Shown: positions 44,401-50,224 of the stretch, in pieces
Position numbering within the stretch: the first letter of the stretch is position 1
How the letters are laid out: every line of letters starts with the position of its first letter
From: Micromonospora sp. CB01531
GTDB lineage: Bacteria; Actinomycetota; Actinomycetes; Mycobacteriales; Micromonosporaceae
Reading direction: 5' to 3'
Assembly: GCF_001905095.1 (NCBI RefSeq)
Contig: NZ_LWLS01000098.1
Span: 1-50,224 of the forward strand
DNA: 50,224 nt
Notes under the pieces: model-generated
Database searches by the model: none
Told to the model about the DNA's origin: nothing
The model's input: only the letters and a program-made list of their open reading frames with translations
Made by a program: the position numbers and the translations under genes

Positions 44401-46068
44401 GGCGACACGCTCTTCGTCACGCTCGACGGCAAGGAACTGATCCTGCGTCCCGCCGTGGACGGCGCGGCCGGGGTCCGCCCCGACGGCACCCGCATCCCGG
44501 AGGCGCTCGACGCGTGGCGGCTCGACCTGGCCCGGCGCCGCGCCTCCCTGCTCGCGGACGCCACCGAACGCGCGTCCGTCGACGCGGACGTCCGCAAGGT
44601 CCGCGACGCCGACCCGTCGACGATGAGCTCCAAGGACCTCGCGGCGCTGGAGAGGGTCCTCACCCGCGCGGACGCCCGGTTGCAGAAGCTTGCCGCGAAG
44701 CCGCTCGGCCCAATCGACAAGATCGACACGGACAGTTTCGGTTGGCGGACCCGGCTGGCGGATGCACGGCAGGCGCTGCTGGACCGCGCCGAGATCCTCG
44801 GCATCGGCAACGAGCCCGAGATCATCGCGCTGCGGCAGCGTGGCCGCGTCATCGGCCGAAAGAATCTGGCCGACAACACCCTCGCCAAGCAGCAGGAGTT
44901 GGTGAAGGCGGCGCGCGCGGTGGTCGACCGGCAGGCCGGCGTGCAGCGCAGCCTGGCCTCGGCGGCGGCGAAGGGCCCGGAGATCGCCGAGCTCCAGGCC
45001 GGCCTCGAGGCGCGCCAGGCCGACGTGCGGCGCCGCGCGGAGATCTACGGCATCAAGGAGGGGACCCAGTATCTGGAGGCGGTCAAGCGGATGCGTCCGG
45101 GCAAGCGCGGCGACCTAGAAGGGCTGCGCGGTGCCGAGGCGACCCTCGAAGCGGCCGAGGCGCGTCTCGATGCGCTCGCCCGCAAGTCGCTCGCGGACGC
45201 CGAGGCCACCCACGGCAAGGCCGCCATCGACGCGGTCCGCGCGGATCCCGAGTTCGCGCTCTGGACCGACGCGCAGATCGGCGACGCGCTGCGAGCCTTC
45301 GGCGGCACCCGGAACCCGAAGGGCTTCGTGTTCTCCCCGGAGGCCCTGCGCGGCGCCCTGTGGGCGGCGGTGCCGGAGGGCCCGGGCTCGACCCGGTCAG
45401 CGATCGCGTTCGACGCGGTGAAGGGTTTCATCGGCGGCCCGGAGGAGCTCACGTTCGCCCTGGAGACCTATGGCCGGATGCGGGACCTCGGCATCGAGGG
45501 CAGCTACGCGGTGCTGCGGCGCGGGGTCGGTGGCCGCGGCTCGTGGAAGGGCGCGGTCTGGCAGATGGAGGTCGCACGCGACCACCTCGGACTGGAGAAC
45601 GTCAAGGCGTTCGAGTTCAAGGGCACCGGCCGCGAGGTCGACATCATGCTGAAGGACGGCCGCCGGGTCGAGTGCAAGGACTGGGCGCCGTCGACCTGGG
45701 AGGCCCCGAAGGTCCGCAAGCAGATGACCGCCGACCTCGAGGGCGGCACCGCGGGCGGCACCAGGCCGGAGGGGATCAAGAAGATCATCTGGCTGTTCCG
45801 CGCGCCGCCGCCGCGGTCGCCAGCCACCATCCGCGCGACGCTGCGCGACGCGTTCACGACCTGGCTCGCCGAGAAGAGCGCGACGCTGACGCCGGGGCAG
45901 GTCGACGCCCTGAAGGCCGAGTTCGAGGCCCACCTGGATCTGGTCCAGGTCCCCGACATCAGCCGTACGGGGGTGACCCGGCCGCCGCCGCAGCAGAACT
46001 TCGGCGTGCCGCCGCGCCCCCGCGACGACGACAAGAAGGTGCCGCAGGGCGTCCTCGTCGCGCCGTGA
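41404..46068 (+). CDS. Probable injected effector with C-terminal PD-(D/E)xK nuclease signature
   Basis: 1554 residues, last gene of the operon. Residues 1-115 are Pro/Ala-rich and disordered. A beta domain follows (HVWPKLGLIGATLAGQPWVT, near 120-210), then a long mixed region to about 670 with one segment (VQAAMDGVGIYRDVDAVKRL) faintly like annexin-type repeats seen in other eCIS cargo. Residues 673-735 are hydrophobic (AAVVVASVVLVLVANAAGAL, VEVLVASAIVTAVGPAVNTF), able to span a membrane. About 1035-1275 is helical, with two related units around 1115 and 1200. The end shows Glu1389 in WQMEVA, Asp1413 in REVDIM and Glu1423-x-Lys1425 in RRVECKDW, the order and spacing of PD-(D/E)xK nucleases. 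No immunity gene follows on the same strand. Confidence 0.75.
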   Translation: MGDDAGVVLAARPRAADPAPLPVADPDPIVTTTTTGPVTKAPAGGVKGPAPHAATRFSPDPVPAPAPTAADLFDPPPLAPLLPVPAVSSQRPKTPARIPAAPPPASPPGAPVPDAWSQTTGPVTVHVWPKLGLIGATLAGQPWVTVRWPTRTGRDNLAIEVVNAEAGPRAGIGLRVRVDAPVKVLVNRDAEAKLAASAMTRIRFVHDYSAGGRPVEINEELPDGTARTSTVQRFADDRDQGEAPEFDLELGMIKEGPGPAPAPPFAWRFDTRAQLDAWAAAHPTLWWVEGPQDGSTLQAMHADEKRMQWLANLWRTSDEDIEVRTVYEKGVAWESVDPLWDLFYVTHYAAQEGPPGDAGECLIFQHDGDSHGRVPLSHEEALAAWLDLEAGGLAAPAVAGRVPRGRLVYVAAQGKGTGVHLIGADYLERRTRFFAGIAAKKDLDALLDENGIWWGYLRIALDRTMGRIDPALRAAFDHNSDLWDAAGKHALADITYEAKQEAIWTVQAAMDGVGIYRDVDAVKRLVLSMPGMTNKARHDSIAFLGFDGMEVCEMAHPLMSRETAGLVWMGQTVGKVSLDALRDKAVAQYEGLRKFRDSIEYDQVEPLWDTGDFGQAIRERVYKKHGFNLGARGFPHENVPNRWETSAFGGSELGYAFARGVRDEHSWRQTKKYLKIAAVVVASVVLVLVANAAGALIAGLLITEGTIGFMVVEVLVASAIVTAVGPAVNTFILTGGSLDPAAYKAAYAHWGKDFVWNVLSFGFFKALGAGVRGMALLGAGVKDAEQLSRGWKAAEILTRASASGLAMYGITGLRMRLEGKPMPEGEQRTEMLFEMGLSLVLMEFAGFAVSRQMKGLSEFARELRLGDKAAKIDALLINGQGLARETALFAAEPGAAGRPGKTLLNRQVEFLRSARGIVEELKSSVRTRADGERLAARLEPFEAEINGRLDLAADFELMSVARLRPASLAEGNREFSYERGKSAELEAYYKRKGATVRAEGDTLFVTLDGKELILRPAVDGAAGVRPDGTRIPEALDAWRLDLARRRASLLADATERASVDADVRKVRDADPSTMSSKDLAALERVLTRADARLQKLAAKPLGPIDKIDTDSFGWRTRLADARQALLDRAEILGIGNEPEIIALRQRGRVIGRKNLADNTLAKQQELVKAARAVVDRQAGVQRSLASAAAKGPEIAELQAGLEARQADVRRRAEIYGIKEGTQYLEAVKRMRPGKRGDLEGLRGAEATLEAAEARLDALARKSLADAEATHGKAAIDAVRADPEFALWTDAQIGDALRAFGGTRNPKGFVFSPEALRGALWAAVPEGPGSTRSAIAFDAVKGFIGGPEELTFALETYGRMRDLGIEGSYAVLRRGVGGRGSWKGAVWQMEVARDHLGLENVKAFEFKGTGREVDIMLKDGRRVECKDWAPSTWEAPKVRKQMTADLEGGTAGGTRPEGIKKIIWLFRAPPPRSPATIRATLRDAFTTWLAEKSATLTPGQVDALKAEFEAHLDLVQVPDISRTGVTRPPPQQNFGVPPRPRDDDKKVPQGVLVAP

Positions 46069-46069
46069 C

Positions 46070-46465
46070 TCAGCCCGCGGCCTCGGCACCCTTGGCCACG
46101 AGGGCGGCGACCGTCCCGCGCACCTGGCCCCGGGCCTCCGCGGAACGCGCGGACGGGATTCCGGCGACCTGCGCCCTCAGTGCCCCGGCCGGGCCGAGCA
46201 GGTACCGGCCGTCCGGGCGTAGCGTTGCACACCATCGATCGCCTCCGGCGCGACCTTCTCCGGGCGTACCCCGGGGCAGCCGGCTCAGCCGACGATCTCG
46301 CCCCGCTCGCCGTCGCCGAGCTCGACCAGCACCCCGTCCGCGGTCGCCGTGCCAGTCGCCTCGACGGGCGCCCGGCGGCGGTGGCGCAGCACCGGCACCG
46401 GTTAGCCAATCCCGCCCTCCTCCAGATACGTCAGCGCGGCGAACAGGGCATCGACGTCGATCATG
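46070..46465 (-). pseudogene. Decayed minus-strand coding sequence after the effector
   Basis: ATG at 46465 overlaps the stop of the next upstream ORF (ATGA) and starts a frame reading IDVDALFAALTYLEEGGIG, then TAA at 46402-46404. The same frame continues with coding-like sequence (PVEATGTATADGVLVELGDG, ERGEIVG) to another stop. A different frame then gives RPDGRYLLGPAGALRAQVAG and a tail ending at 46070. The pattern of in-frame stops plus a shift suggests a dead gene. Family not recognised. It converges on the effector gene, ending 2 nt after its stop codon. Confidence 0.4.
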
Positions 46466-46676
46466 GCCCGGTCTCCCGTACTGTGATCTTCATAGAGCGT
46501 CCGGTCAGTTGCCGGAAGATGGCGACCATGTGCGCCAGGCTGCGCTCGCTCGCCGGATTGAGCTTCGGAATGATCAGATGCGGTGGTGGCCGCTGACCGC
46601 GACGCTGGTCGTAGTCCTGCATGTCGCGCCACAGTTGGTCGAGGTCCGCCGACGAGACGTCACTCTTGAACTTCAT
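46461..46676 (-). CDS. Unknown small protein, probably a 5'-truncated remnant
   Basis: The frame from ATG 46676 encodes 71 residues (KFKSDVSSADLDQLWRDMQD, RPPPHLIIPKLNPASERSLA, MVAIFRQLTGRSMKITVRET). Coding-like sequence continues upstream of this ATG in the same frame (WEHPVGLRWLLLGDVGAYE) back to a stop near 46810, but there is no start codon or ribosome binding site there. I infer the N-terminus was lost, perhaps when the neighbouring TnpB element arrived. It overlaps the decayed frame downstream. Function unknown; an immunity role for the effector is conceivable but unsupported. Confidence 0.4.
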   Translation of the reverse strand: MKFKSDVSSADLDQLWRDMQDYDQRRGQRPPPHLIIPKLNPASERSLAHMVAIFRQLTGRSMKITVRETGP

Positions 46677-46875
46677 CTCGTACGCGCCAACGTCGCCGAG
46701 GAGTAGCCAGCGCAGGCCGACCGGATGCTCCCACAGGCGTCGGCAGGAGGGTCGGAGGCGCTTGACGCGGCGTGCGCTGCTTGCCTTGTTGGGTCCGGAC
46801 TGGCATCATCCCGCCCATGATCGAGAGAATCGAGTCCTCCGTCCGCCGGTGAGCGTGACGACCGAGCGTCTCTGA
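46677..46875. other. Junction between gene remnant and TnpB element
   Basis: This 199-bp stretch holds the start-less upstream part of the minus-strand remnant (to about 46810) and then non-coding sequence up to the TnpB stop. The element's 3' boundary should be near 46865-46880, but I cannot place it exactly from one copy. Confidence 0.35.
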
Positions 46876-47205
46876 TTAGCTTTGCGATCTTGAGTCGGAT
46901 GGGGTTTCCGGGATCGTTTCCCACCGTGGTGGGGTCGCGTGGGCGTGCAGGTGGAATCCTGCGCCCAGTGCGGCTCCTCGTGGCCGGTGGCCGGCGGTGG
47001 GTGTGCTGATCGTGTTCACGCCCTGGTGTCGGTGGGCTGCGCGGGGCAGCCCCCGGTCCGTTGGTGCGTGTCCCTCCGGACGCTTACCCGCCCGGCTGTG
47101 GGGCCGGGTGGGGGAGGGTGCCCTGCGTCGCCTGGGCGCGGGGCGTGAAGCGTGGGGCCGGGTGGGGCTGGTCTTCGACCGGTCCCTCCGACTGCCTGTG
47201 TTGGT
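46876..47205 (-). ncRNA. Candidate TnpB guide-RNA (omega/reRNA) scaffold region
   Basis: In characterised TnpB elements the guide RNA scaffold overlaps the 3' end of tnpB and continues past it. Here the last ~330 nt of the frame encode a low-complexity tail, suggesting selection on the RNA. Two adjacent hairpins lie near the end: a 14-bp palindrome CCCACCGTGGTGGG at 46920-46933, and 46941-46966 with GGGCG/CGCCC and CAGG/CCTG stems around a TGGAAT loop and a 2-nt bulge. Exact ends are unknown. Confidence 0.35.
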
Positions 47206-48885
47206 GGGAGTGACGACGGCTGCGGCTTCGAGCGTGTCCATCACCGACCGGATCACCATCTGCCCGCTGGTCTTGTCGATGACGGTCTTGCCCTGATGGG
47301 TGAGTCCGCGGGCGGCGATTCGCCGCCAGGCGCCGTGATCGCGGTCGCCCTGCCAGCGGCAGGACTGGTTGGGGCAGATAGCCCACTTCCATCCCGCCAC
47401 GGTCGGCTTGTCGGGGGCTCTACGGTGCCGTAGCGGGGTCAGGCACTGCGGGCAGTGCTTGGAAGTGTTGCGGGCGGGGACGGTGACCACGGCAATACCG
47501 TGCTCGGCGGCGAGGTGCCGTATCCGGTCGGTGATCTTTCCGCGGACCTGCTGGGTCAGGCGCGTGTTCAGGGTGCGCCCCATGCCCTTGGTTTCCATCG
47601 ACCGCAGGTCTTCCAGGTAGATGACGGACGCCGCAGCGGCGATCGCCTGGTCGACGGTCCAGCGGGCGGCGGCCCAGGCGAGCGCGTCGTTCAAGTTCGC
47701 GCGGCGGGCGGACACGTGGCGGATCTCGCCGGCCAGCACCTCGTGTTTCGCGCTCAGCTGCTCGTCGGGGCGGCCGCCGAGCAGCCGCAGATACTGGTCG
47801 GCCTTCGCGTGCAGCCGCTCACTCTGGCGGCGCAGGCGGTGCTGCTTGGCCAGGACCCCGGCGGCCCGGAACTGCCCACCGGCCCCCAACGCCATGATCC
47901 GCCCGGTGTTGTGCAGTCGGAGGGCACCGGCGCTGAGGAGGGTGTTGAGGCCCCAGTCCACGCCAAGCGCCACCGAGTGACCGGTAGTCCGCGCTTTCGG
48001 CACGGCATGCGTGTATGCAACATCGGCACGCACCGTCCCGTCGGTGACGCGGAGGGTGGGCAGGTGCAGCACCGCCGCGGCGGGAACCGTGGACGGCAAC
48101 GTGATCCGGCACTCGACCCACGTCCAGTCCCGATACGTCTGCGGATCCGATCGTAAAGGCAACTGCAGCCGCAGCAGGGCCTTCGCCGGGTCGGTGTCGC
48201 TGCGCTCGATGATGGCCTGCTGCCGATCACACGCGGCCAACAGCAACATCCGCGGAATCCTCGGAACCCCTTCGAGTTCGAACACGTCCACCGGCAGCCG
48301 ACCATTGGCCTTGACGAACGTGACGGCCTGCCGGGTGCGGCCCTTGATGACGTTGGATGGCAGATGCTGCCCGCCCGGGATCGCCTTGCGGACCTGGTCC
48401 CACTCGGCGGGGGTGCGCTGGCGCGGATCGGCCGGCCACGTCGACAGGACCCCGGCGGTCACCTCAGCACGCCACACCGCCGAACGAAGAACACGCCCCG
48501 CCTGCTCCTGCGCCATCCGCACGACCCGGTCATTGACCCTCACACCCCCAGGCGGGGCGACCGTCCAGCCAAGACGTCGCAACGCCATCCACGCGTTCGA
48601 CGGCAACCGCCGCCCACCCGCATCCACCCCGGCCGCCAACACCTCCACATCCGCCGTGTTCCAGTGCTCGCCGATCAGCGCGGCCACCATGCCCGCCACC
48701 AGATCAGCACACCAACCGACCCGCTGCGCCAGCACCGCCGCAGACAGCACCTCACCGGTTGCCTCATCCACACCGGTGCGCAGCACAGCACGGGCACACG
48801 CAGTCCGGACCGTCTCGCCTTCGCCCAGCCGCAGCTTCCCGCTCACCGGCTCAACGACCCACCATCGATCGAGCACAACCAACAC
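46876..48885 (-). CDS. tnpB: TnpB-like RNA-guided nuclease (IS200/IS605 type)
   Basis: 669 residues from a GTG at 48885. RuvC-type residues are Asp310 in ALGVDWGLNTLL, Glu425 in VIYLEDLRSM and Asp514/Asp516 in WQGDRDHGAW. The zinc ribbon is CPQC (478-481) with CPNQSC (504-509). This is the TnpB arrangement; TnpB proteins are transposon-encoded, RNA-guided DNA nucleases. It is longer than the ~400-residue minimal TnpB because of a ~300-residue N-terminal part and a ~110-residue Arg/Pro/Ser-rich C-terminal tail (after about 560) that looks unfolded. All catalytic residues are present. No TnpA lies in the window, so any movement would need help in trans. Confidence 0.85.
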   Translation of the reverse strand: MLVVLDRWWVVEPVSGKLRLGEGETVRTACARAVLRTGVDEATGEVLSAAVLAQRVGWCADLVAGMVAALIGEHWNTADVEVLAAGVDAGGRRLPSNAWMALRRLGWTVAPPGGVRVNDRVVRMAQEQAGRVLRSAVWRAEVTAGVLSTWPADPRQRTPAEWDQVRKAIPGGQHLPSNVIKGRTRQAVTFVKANGRLPVDVFELEGVPRIPRMLLLAACDRQQAIIERSDTDPAKALLRLQLPLRSDPQTYRDWTWVECRITLPSTVPAAAVLHLPTLRVTDGTVRADVAYTHAVPKARTTGHSVALGVDWGLNTLLSAGALRLHNTGRIMALGAGGQFRAAGVLAKQHRLRRQSERLHAKADQYLRLLGGRPDEQLSAKHEVLAGEIRHVSARRANLNDALAWAAARWTVDQAIAAAASVIYLEDLRSMETKGMGRTLNTRLTQQVRGKITDRIRHLAAEHGIAVVTVPARNTSKHCPQCLTPLRHRRAPDKPTVAGWKWAICPNQSCRWQGDRDHGAWRRIAARGLTHQGKTVIDKTSGQMVIRSVMDTLEAAAVVTPTNTGSRRDRSKTSPTRPHASRPAPRRRRAPSPTRPHSRAGKRPEGHAPTDRGLPRAAHRHQGVNTISTPTAGHRPRGAALGAGFHLHAHATPPRWETIPETPSDSRSQS

Positions 48886-49014
48886 TCACAGCCGGCCCGC
48901 GTCACCGGAATCCTCCCCGAACCAGCCCAACCACCAAGCATCACGGGTGAACACCGACAGACGCGCCGTGGTCTGCGAGAATCGAAGAAGACCCACGCGA
49001 CCAACCTATGATCA
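48886..49014. other. Upstream side of TnpB element, left boundary region
   Basis: 129 bp without a gene. The left end of the element should be here or just beyond; near 49005-49030 the sequence is AT-richer (TATGATCATTGACGATCCAT), unlike its surroundings. No terminal repeat can be identified from a single copy. Confidence 0.3.
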
Positions 49015-49868
49015 TTGACGATCCATAATCAAGCTGGTCAGCCTGGATCGCTCGGACCCCAGACCAGCCTGTTCGAATACGCCCTGCGCCTGCACCAGCA
49101 AGATCCGGGCCTGCCCCTGCCGCGTGACGGCGAGCCGTATCCGGACGGCGAACTCCACCGCCAGCCGCAGCGACCGCGGACCCGGAAAGATCGGCGACTC
49201 GACGGCGCTGACGTTGCCGCCATCCTCGACGCGCACTTCGGCAAGGCCGACGTGGCCGCGGAGGCGGAGATGCGTTGTTGTGGCTGGCTCAGCGGGTTGC
49301 CGGTTGGGGACGGGTTTACGTCATCGAGGCGCTCTGCCGAAGCGGTGTCTATGCCTCTCGTCAGTGGCTGCTACGACATGCCTGTGACGGCGACTTCCTC
49401 AACGGCTACTTCGCCGGCCAGGTGGCCACCGCAGCCCACCTGCACGAAGCGATCGTCGGGACCGAGGTGGACGATGACCTGGTCGACCACACCGGCCGGC
49501 TGCTGAAGATCATGGCTGACTGCGGTGGCATGGGAATGACCCTCAAGCACTATCCGCCGGCGCCCATCGTCCTCGCTGCGCACGTCGCTCACCTCGGTCG
49601 GCAGGCACCAGCCGTGGACAGGTACGTCGACGTCGCGGTCATCGCCGACCATCTGGCCGACAGGGCCCCGGAACAATCCGGATGCACCACCGAACAGCGC
49701 AACCATCTGGTACGGCAGTACCTCGCGGTACTCGACCGGCAGGACTGGTGTGACACGGTACGTGCGGGCCTCGACTCGGACAGCGACTTCTTTGCCTGGT
49801 TCGCTGCCAACGTGGCGGCGCGACTGCACCTGCGAGCTTTCACTGACCTAACAGGTGATGATCGATGA
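49015..49868 (+). pseudogene. Frameshifted and shortened hypothetical protein gene
   Basis: The first part (TTG at 49015) reads TSLFEYALRLHQQDPGLPLP, DGEPYPDGELHRQPQRPRTR and GADVAAILDAHFGKADVAAE. Near 49270 the frame must shift by one to continue as DALLWLAQRVAGWGRVYVIE, ALCRSGVYASRQWLLRHACD and on to the stop at 49866-49868. The join also seems to lack a stretch of sequence between DAHFGKAD and ALLWLAQR that I would expect in intact relatives. The natural start is not visible, and the TnpB element lies directly upstream, so the 5' end may be missing too. Function unknown. It overlaps the next gene as ATGA. Confidence 0.6.
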
Positions 49869-50188
49869 ACCATGCTGCCGATCAGCGGCTCGTCGAGGCG
49901 GTGCACGCTGGTGACGAGGTGGCCGTCGGGCAGGCCCTTGCCGACGGCGCCGACCCGAACGTCGCGGTTGGCCGGTTCCGAGGGTCGGTGCTGGCCGACG
50001 CTGCGCGCACCGGCCGGCCGGGAATCGTTGGCCAGCTGGTGGATGCTGGCGCCCGCATCGGTCCCGCCGATCCCTACACGGCGTCGCCGCTGCGCGTCGC
50101 CGTGATCGAGGCGCACGCGGACGTGGTGCAGTTCCTCGTCGCCCACGGGCGCTCACGGCGGAGCGCGCCACCAGGTCGAGCGTGCTGA
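49865..50188 (+). CDS. Ankyrin-repeat protein, frameshifted near its end
   Basis: 107 residues; ATG at 49865 overlaps the previous stop. It has ankyrin-type units: RLVEAVHAGDEVAVGQALAD, GADPNVAV, LADAARTGRPGIVGQLVDAG, ARIGPADPYTASPLRVAVIE and AHADVVQFLVAHG. After VAHG (about 50150) the frame becomes basic and stops at 50188, while a neighbouring frame gives ALTAERATRSSVLTELFV with TAA at 50203-50205, a much better ending. A single-base loss in a run of G at about 50148-50151 would explain this. Such proteins mediate protein-protein contacts; no specific role is evident. Confidence 0.65.
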   Translation: MNHAADQRLVEAVHAGDEVAVGQALADGADPNVAVGRFRGSVLADAARTGRPGIVGQLVDAGARIGPADPYTASPLRVAVIEAHADVVQFLVAHGRSRRSAPPGRAC

Positions 50189-50224
50189 CTGAGCTTTTCG
50201 TTTAACCCGTGTGTTGTTTACGTG

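Noticed and set aside
5299..46068. Interpretation as a prophage or R-type tailocin
   Set aside because: No capsid, terminase, integrase, holin or endolysin genes; AAA+ ATPase, CIS tube/LysM pair and DUF6519 protein are eCIS features.
5299..46068. Interpretation as a type VI secretion system
   Set aside because: No TssJ/L/M membrane complex, ClpV or TssB/C-type split sheath; the sheath is a single gp18-like protein and LysM and gp25/J proteins follow phage/eCIS order.
46069..46130. Rho-independent terminator after the effector
   Set aside because: GC-rich inverted segments occur but none forms a clear stem followed by a T-run, so I do not call one.
46402..46632. 76-codon minus-strand frame as a separate gene
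   Set aside because: Its first two thirds are an out-of-frame shadow of the 71-residue frame; only its end coincides with the decayed frame starting at 46465.
1..50224. CRISPR arrays, tRNA and rRNA genes
   Set aside because: No regularly spaced identical repeats, no tRNA-like cloverleaf with TTCRA box, and no rRNA-like sequence noticed on reading.

Overview
The window is very GC-rich with strong G/C at third codon positions, GTG/TTG starts and no AT-rich islands, as in a high-GC actinomycete. The decayed accessory genes at both ends make me think of Micromonosporaceae, but that is a guess. The core of the window (about 2747-46068) is a phage-tail-like contractile injection system (eCIS type) with its probable cargo.

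Left flank (1-2746): decaying accessory DNA. It holds a small truncated minus-strand ORF, a multiply frameshifted HEAT-like gene, a DUF1877 (YfbM-like) gene that has lost its natural start, and a complete but inactivated insertion sequence (1418-2589) with 27-bp imperfect terminal inverted repeats and a twice-frameshifted integrase-type transposase. The IS sits between broken ends of two different genes and has no visible target duplication.

Injection-system locus (2747-46068): a minus-strand AAA+ ATPase with a C-terminal cap-like (DUF4255/Pvc16-like) domain is divergent from 23 plus-strand genes. These run from 5299 to 46068 with no gap above 58 bp, most overlapping stop-to-start. In order they encode an unknown LamG-like protein, a very large sheath, two tube proteins, a zinc-motif baseplate-assembly protein, a 67-aa protein, a CIS tube/spike-adaptor protein, a LysM protein, a gp27-like hub, a gp25-like wedge, two baseplate J/gp6-like wedge proteins (the first with an ~815-residue beta-helix extension), a P2 gpI-like protein carrying Kelch-like repeats, and a 2632-aa DUF6519/beta-helix protein. 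After these come two small proteins, a gpV/gp5-type spike, three unrecognised structural or tape-measure candidates, a Pro-rich protein, an 86-aa helical protein, and finally a 1554-aa protein with a hydrophobic segment and a C-terminal PD-(D/E)xK-type nuclease signature, the likely effector. A divergent intergenic region (5135-5298) with a perfect 8+8 inverted repeat is the only obvious control region. No lysis, capsid or T6SS membrane-complex genes are present.

Right flank (46070-50224): minus-strand gene remnants just after the effector, a TnpB-like RuvC protein without TnpA but with strong hairpins at its 3' end (possible guide-RNA scaffold), a frameshifted and possibly 5'-truncated gene, and a short ankyrin-repeat gene frameshifted near its end. 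The sheath, wedge, gpI-like and tail-fibre-like proteins all carry large beta-rich surface insertions, so this appears to be an unusually decorated injection machine paired with a nuclease cargo.
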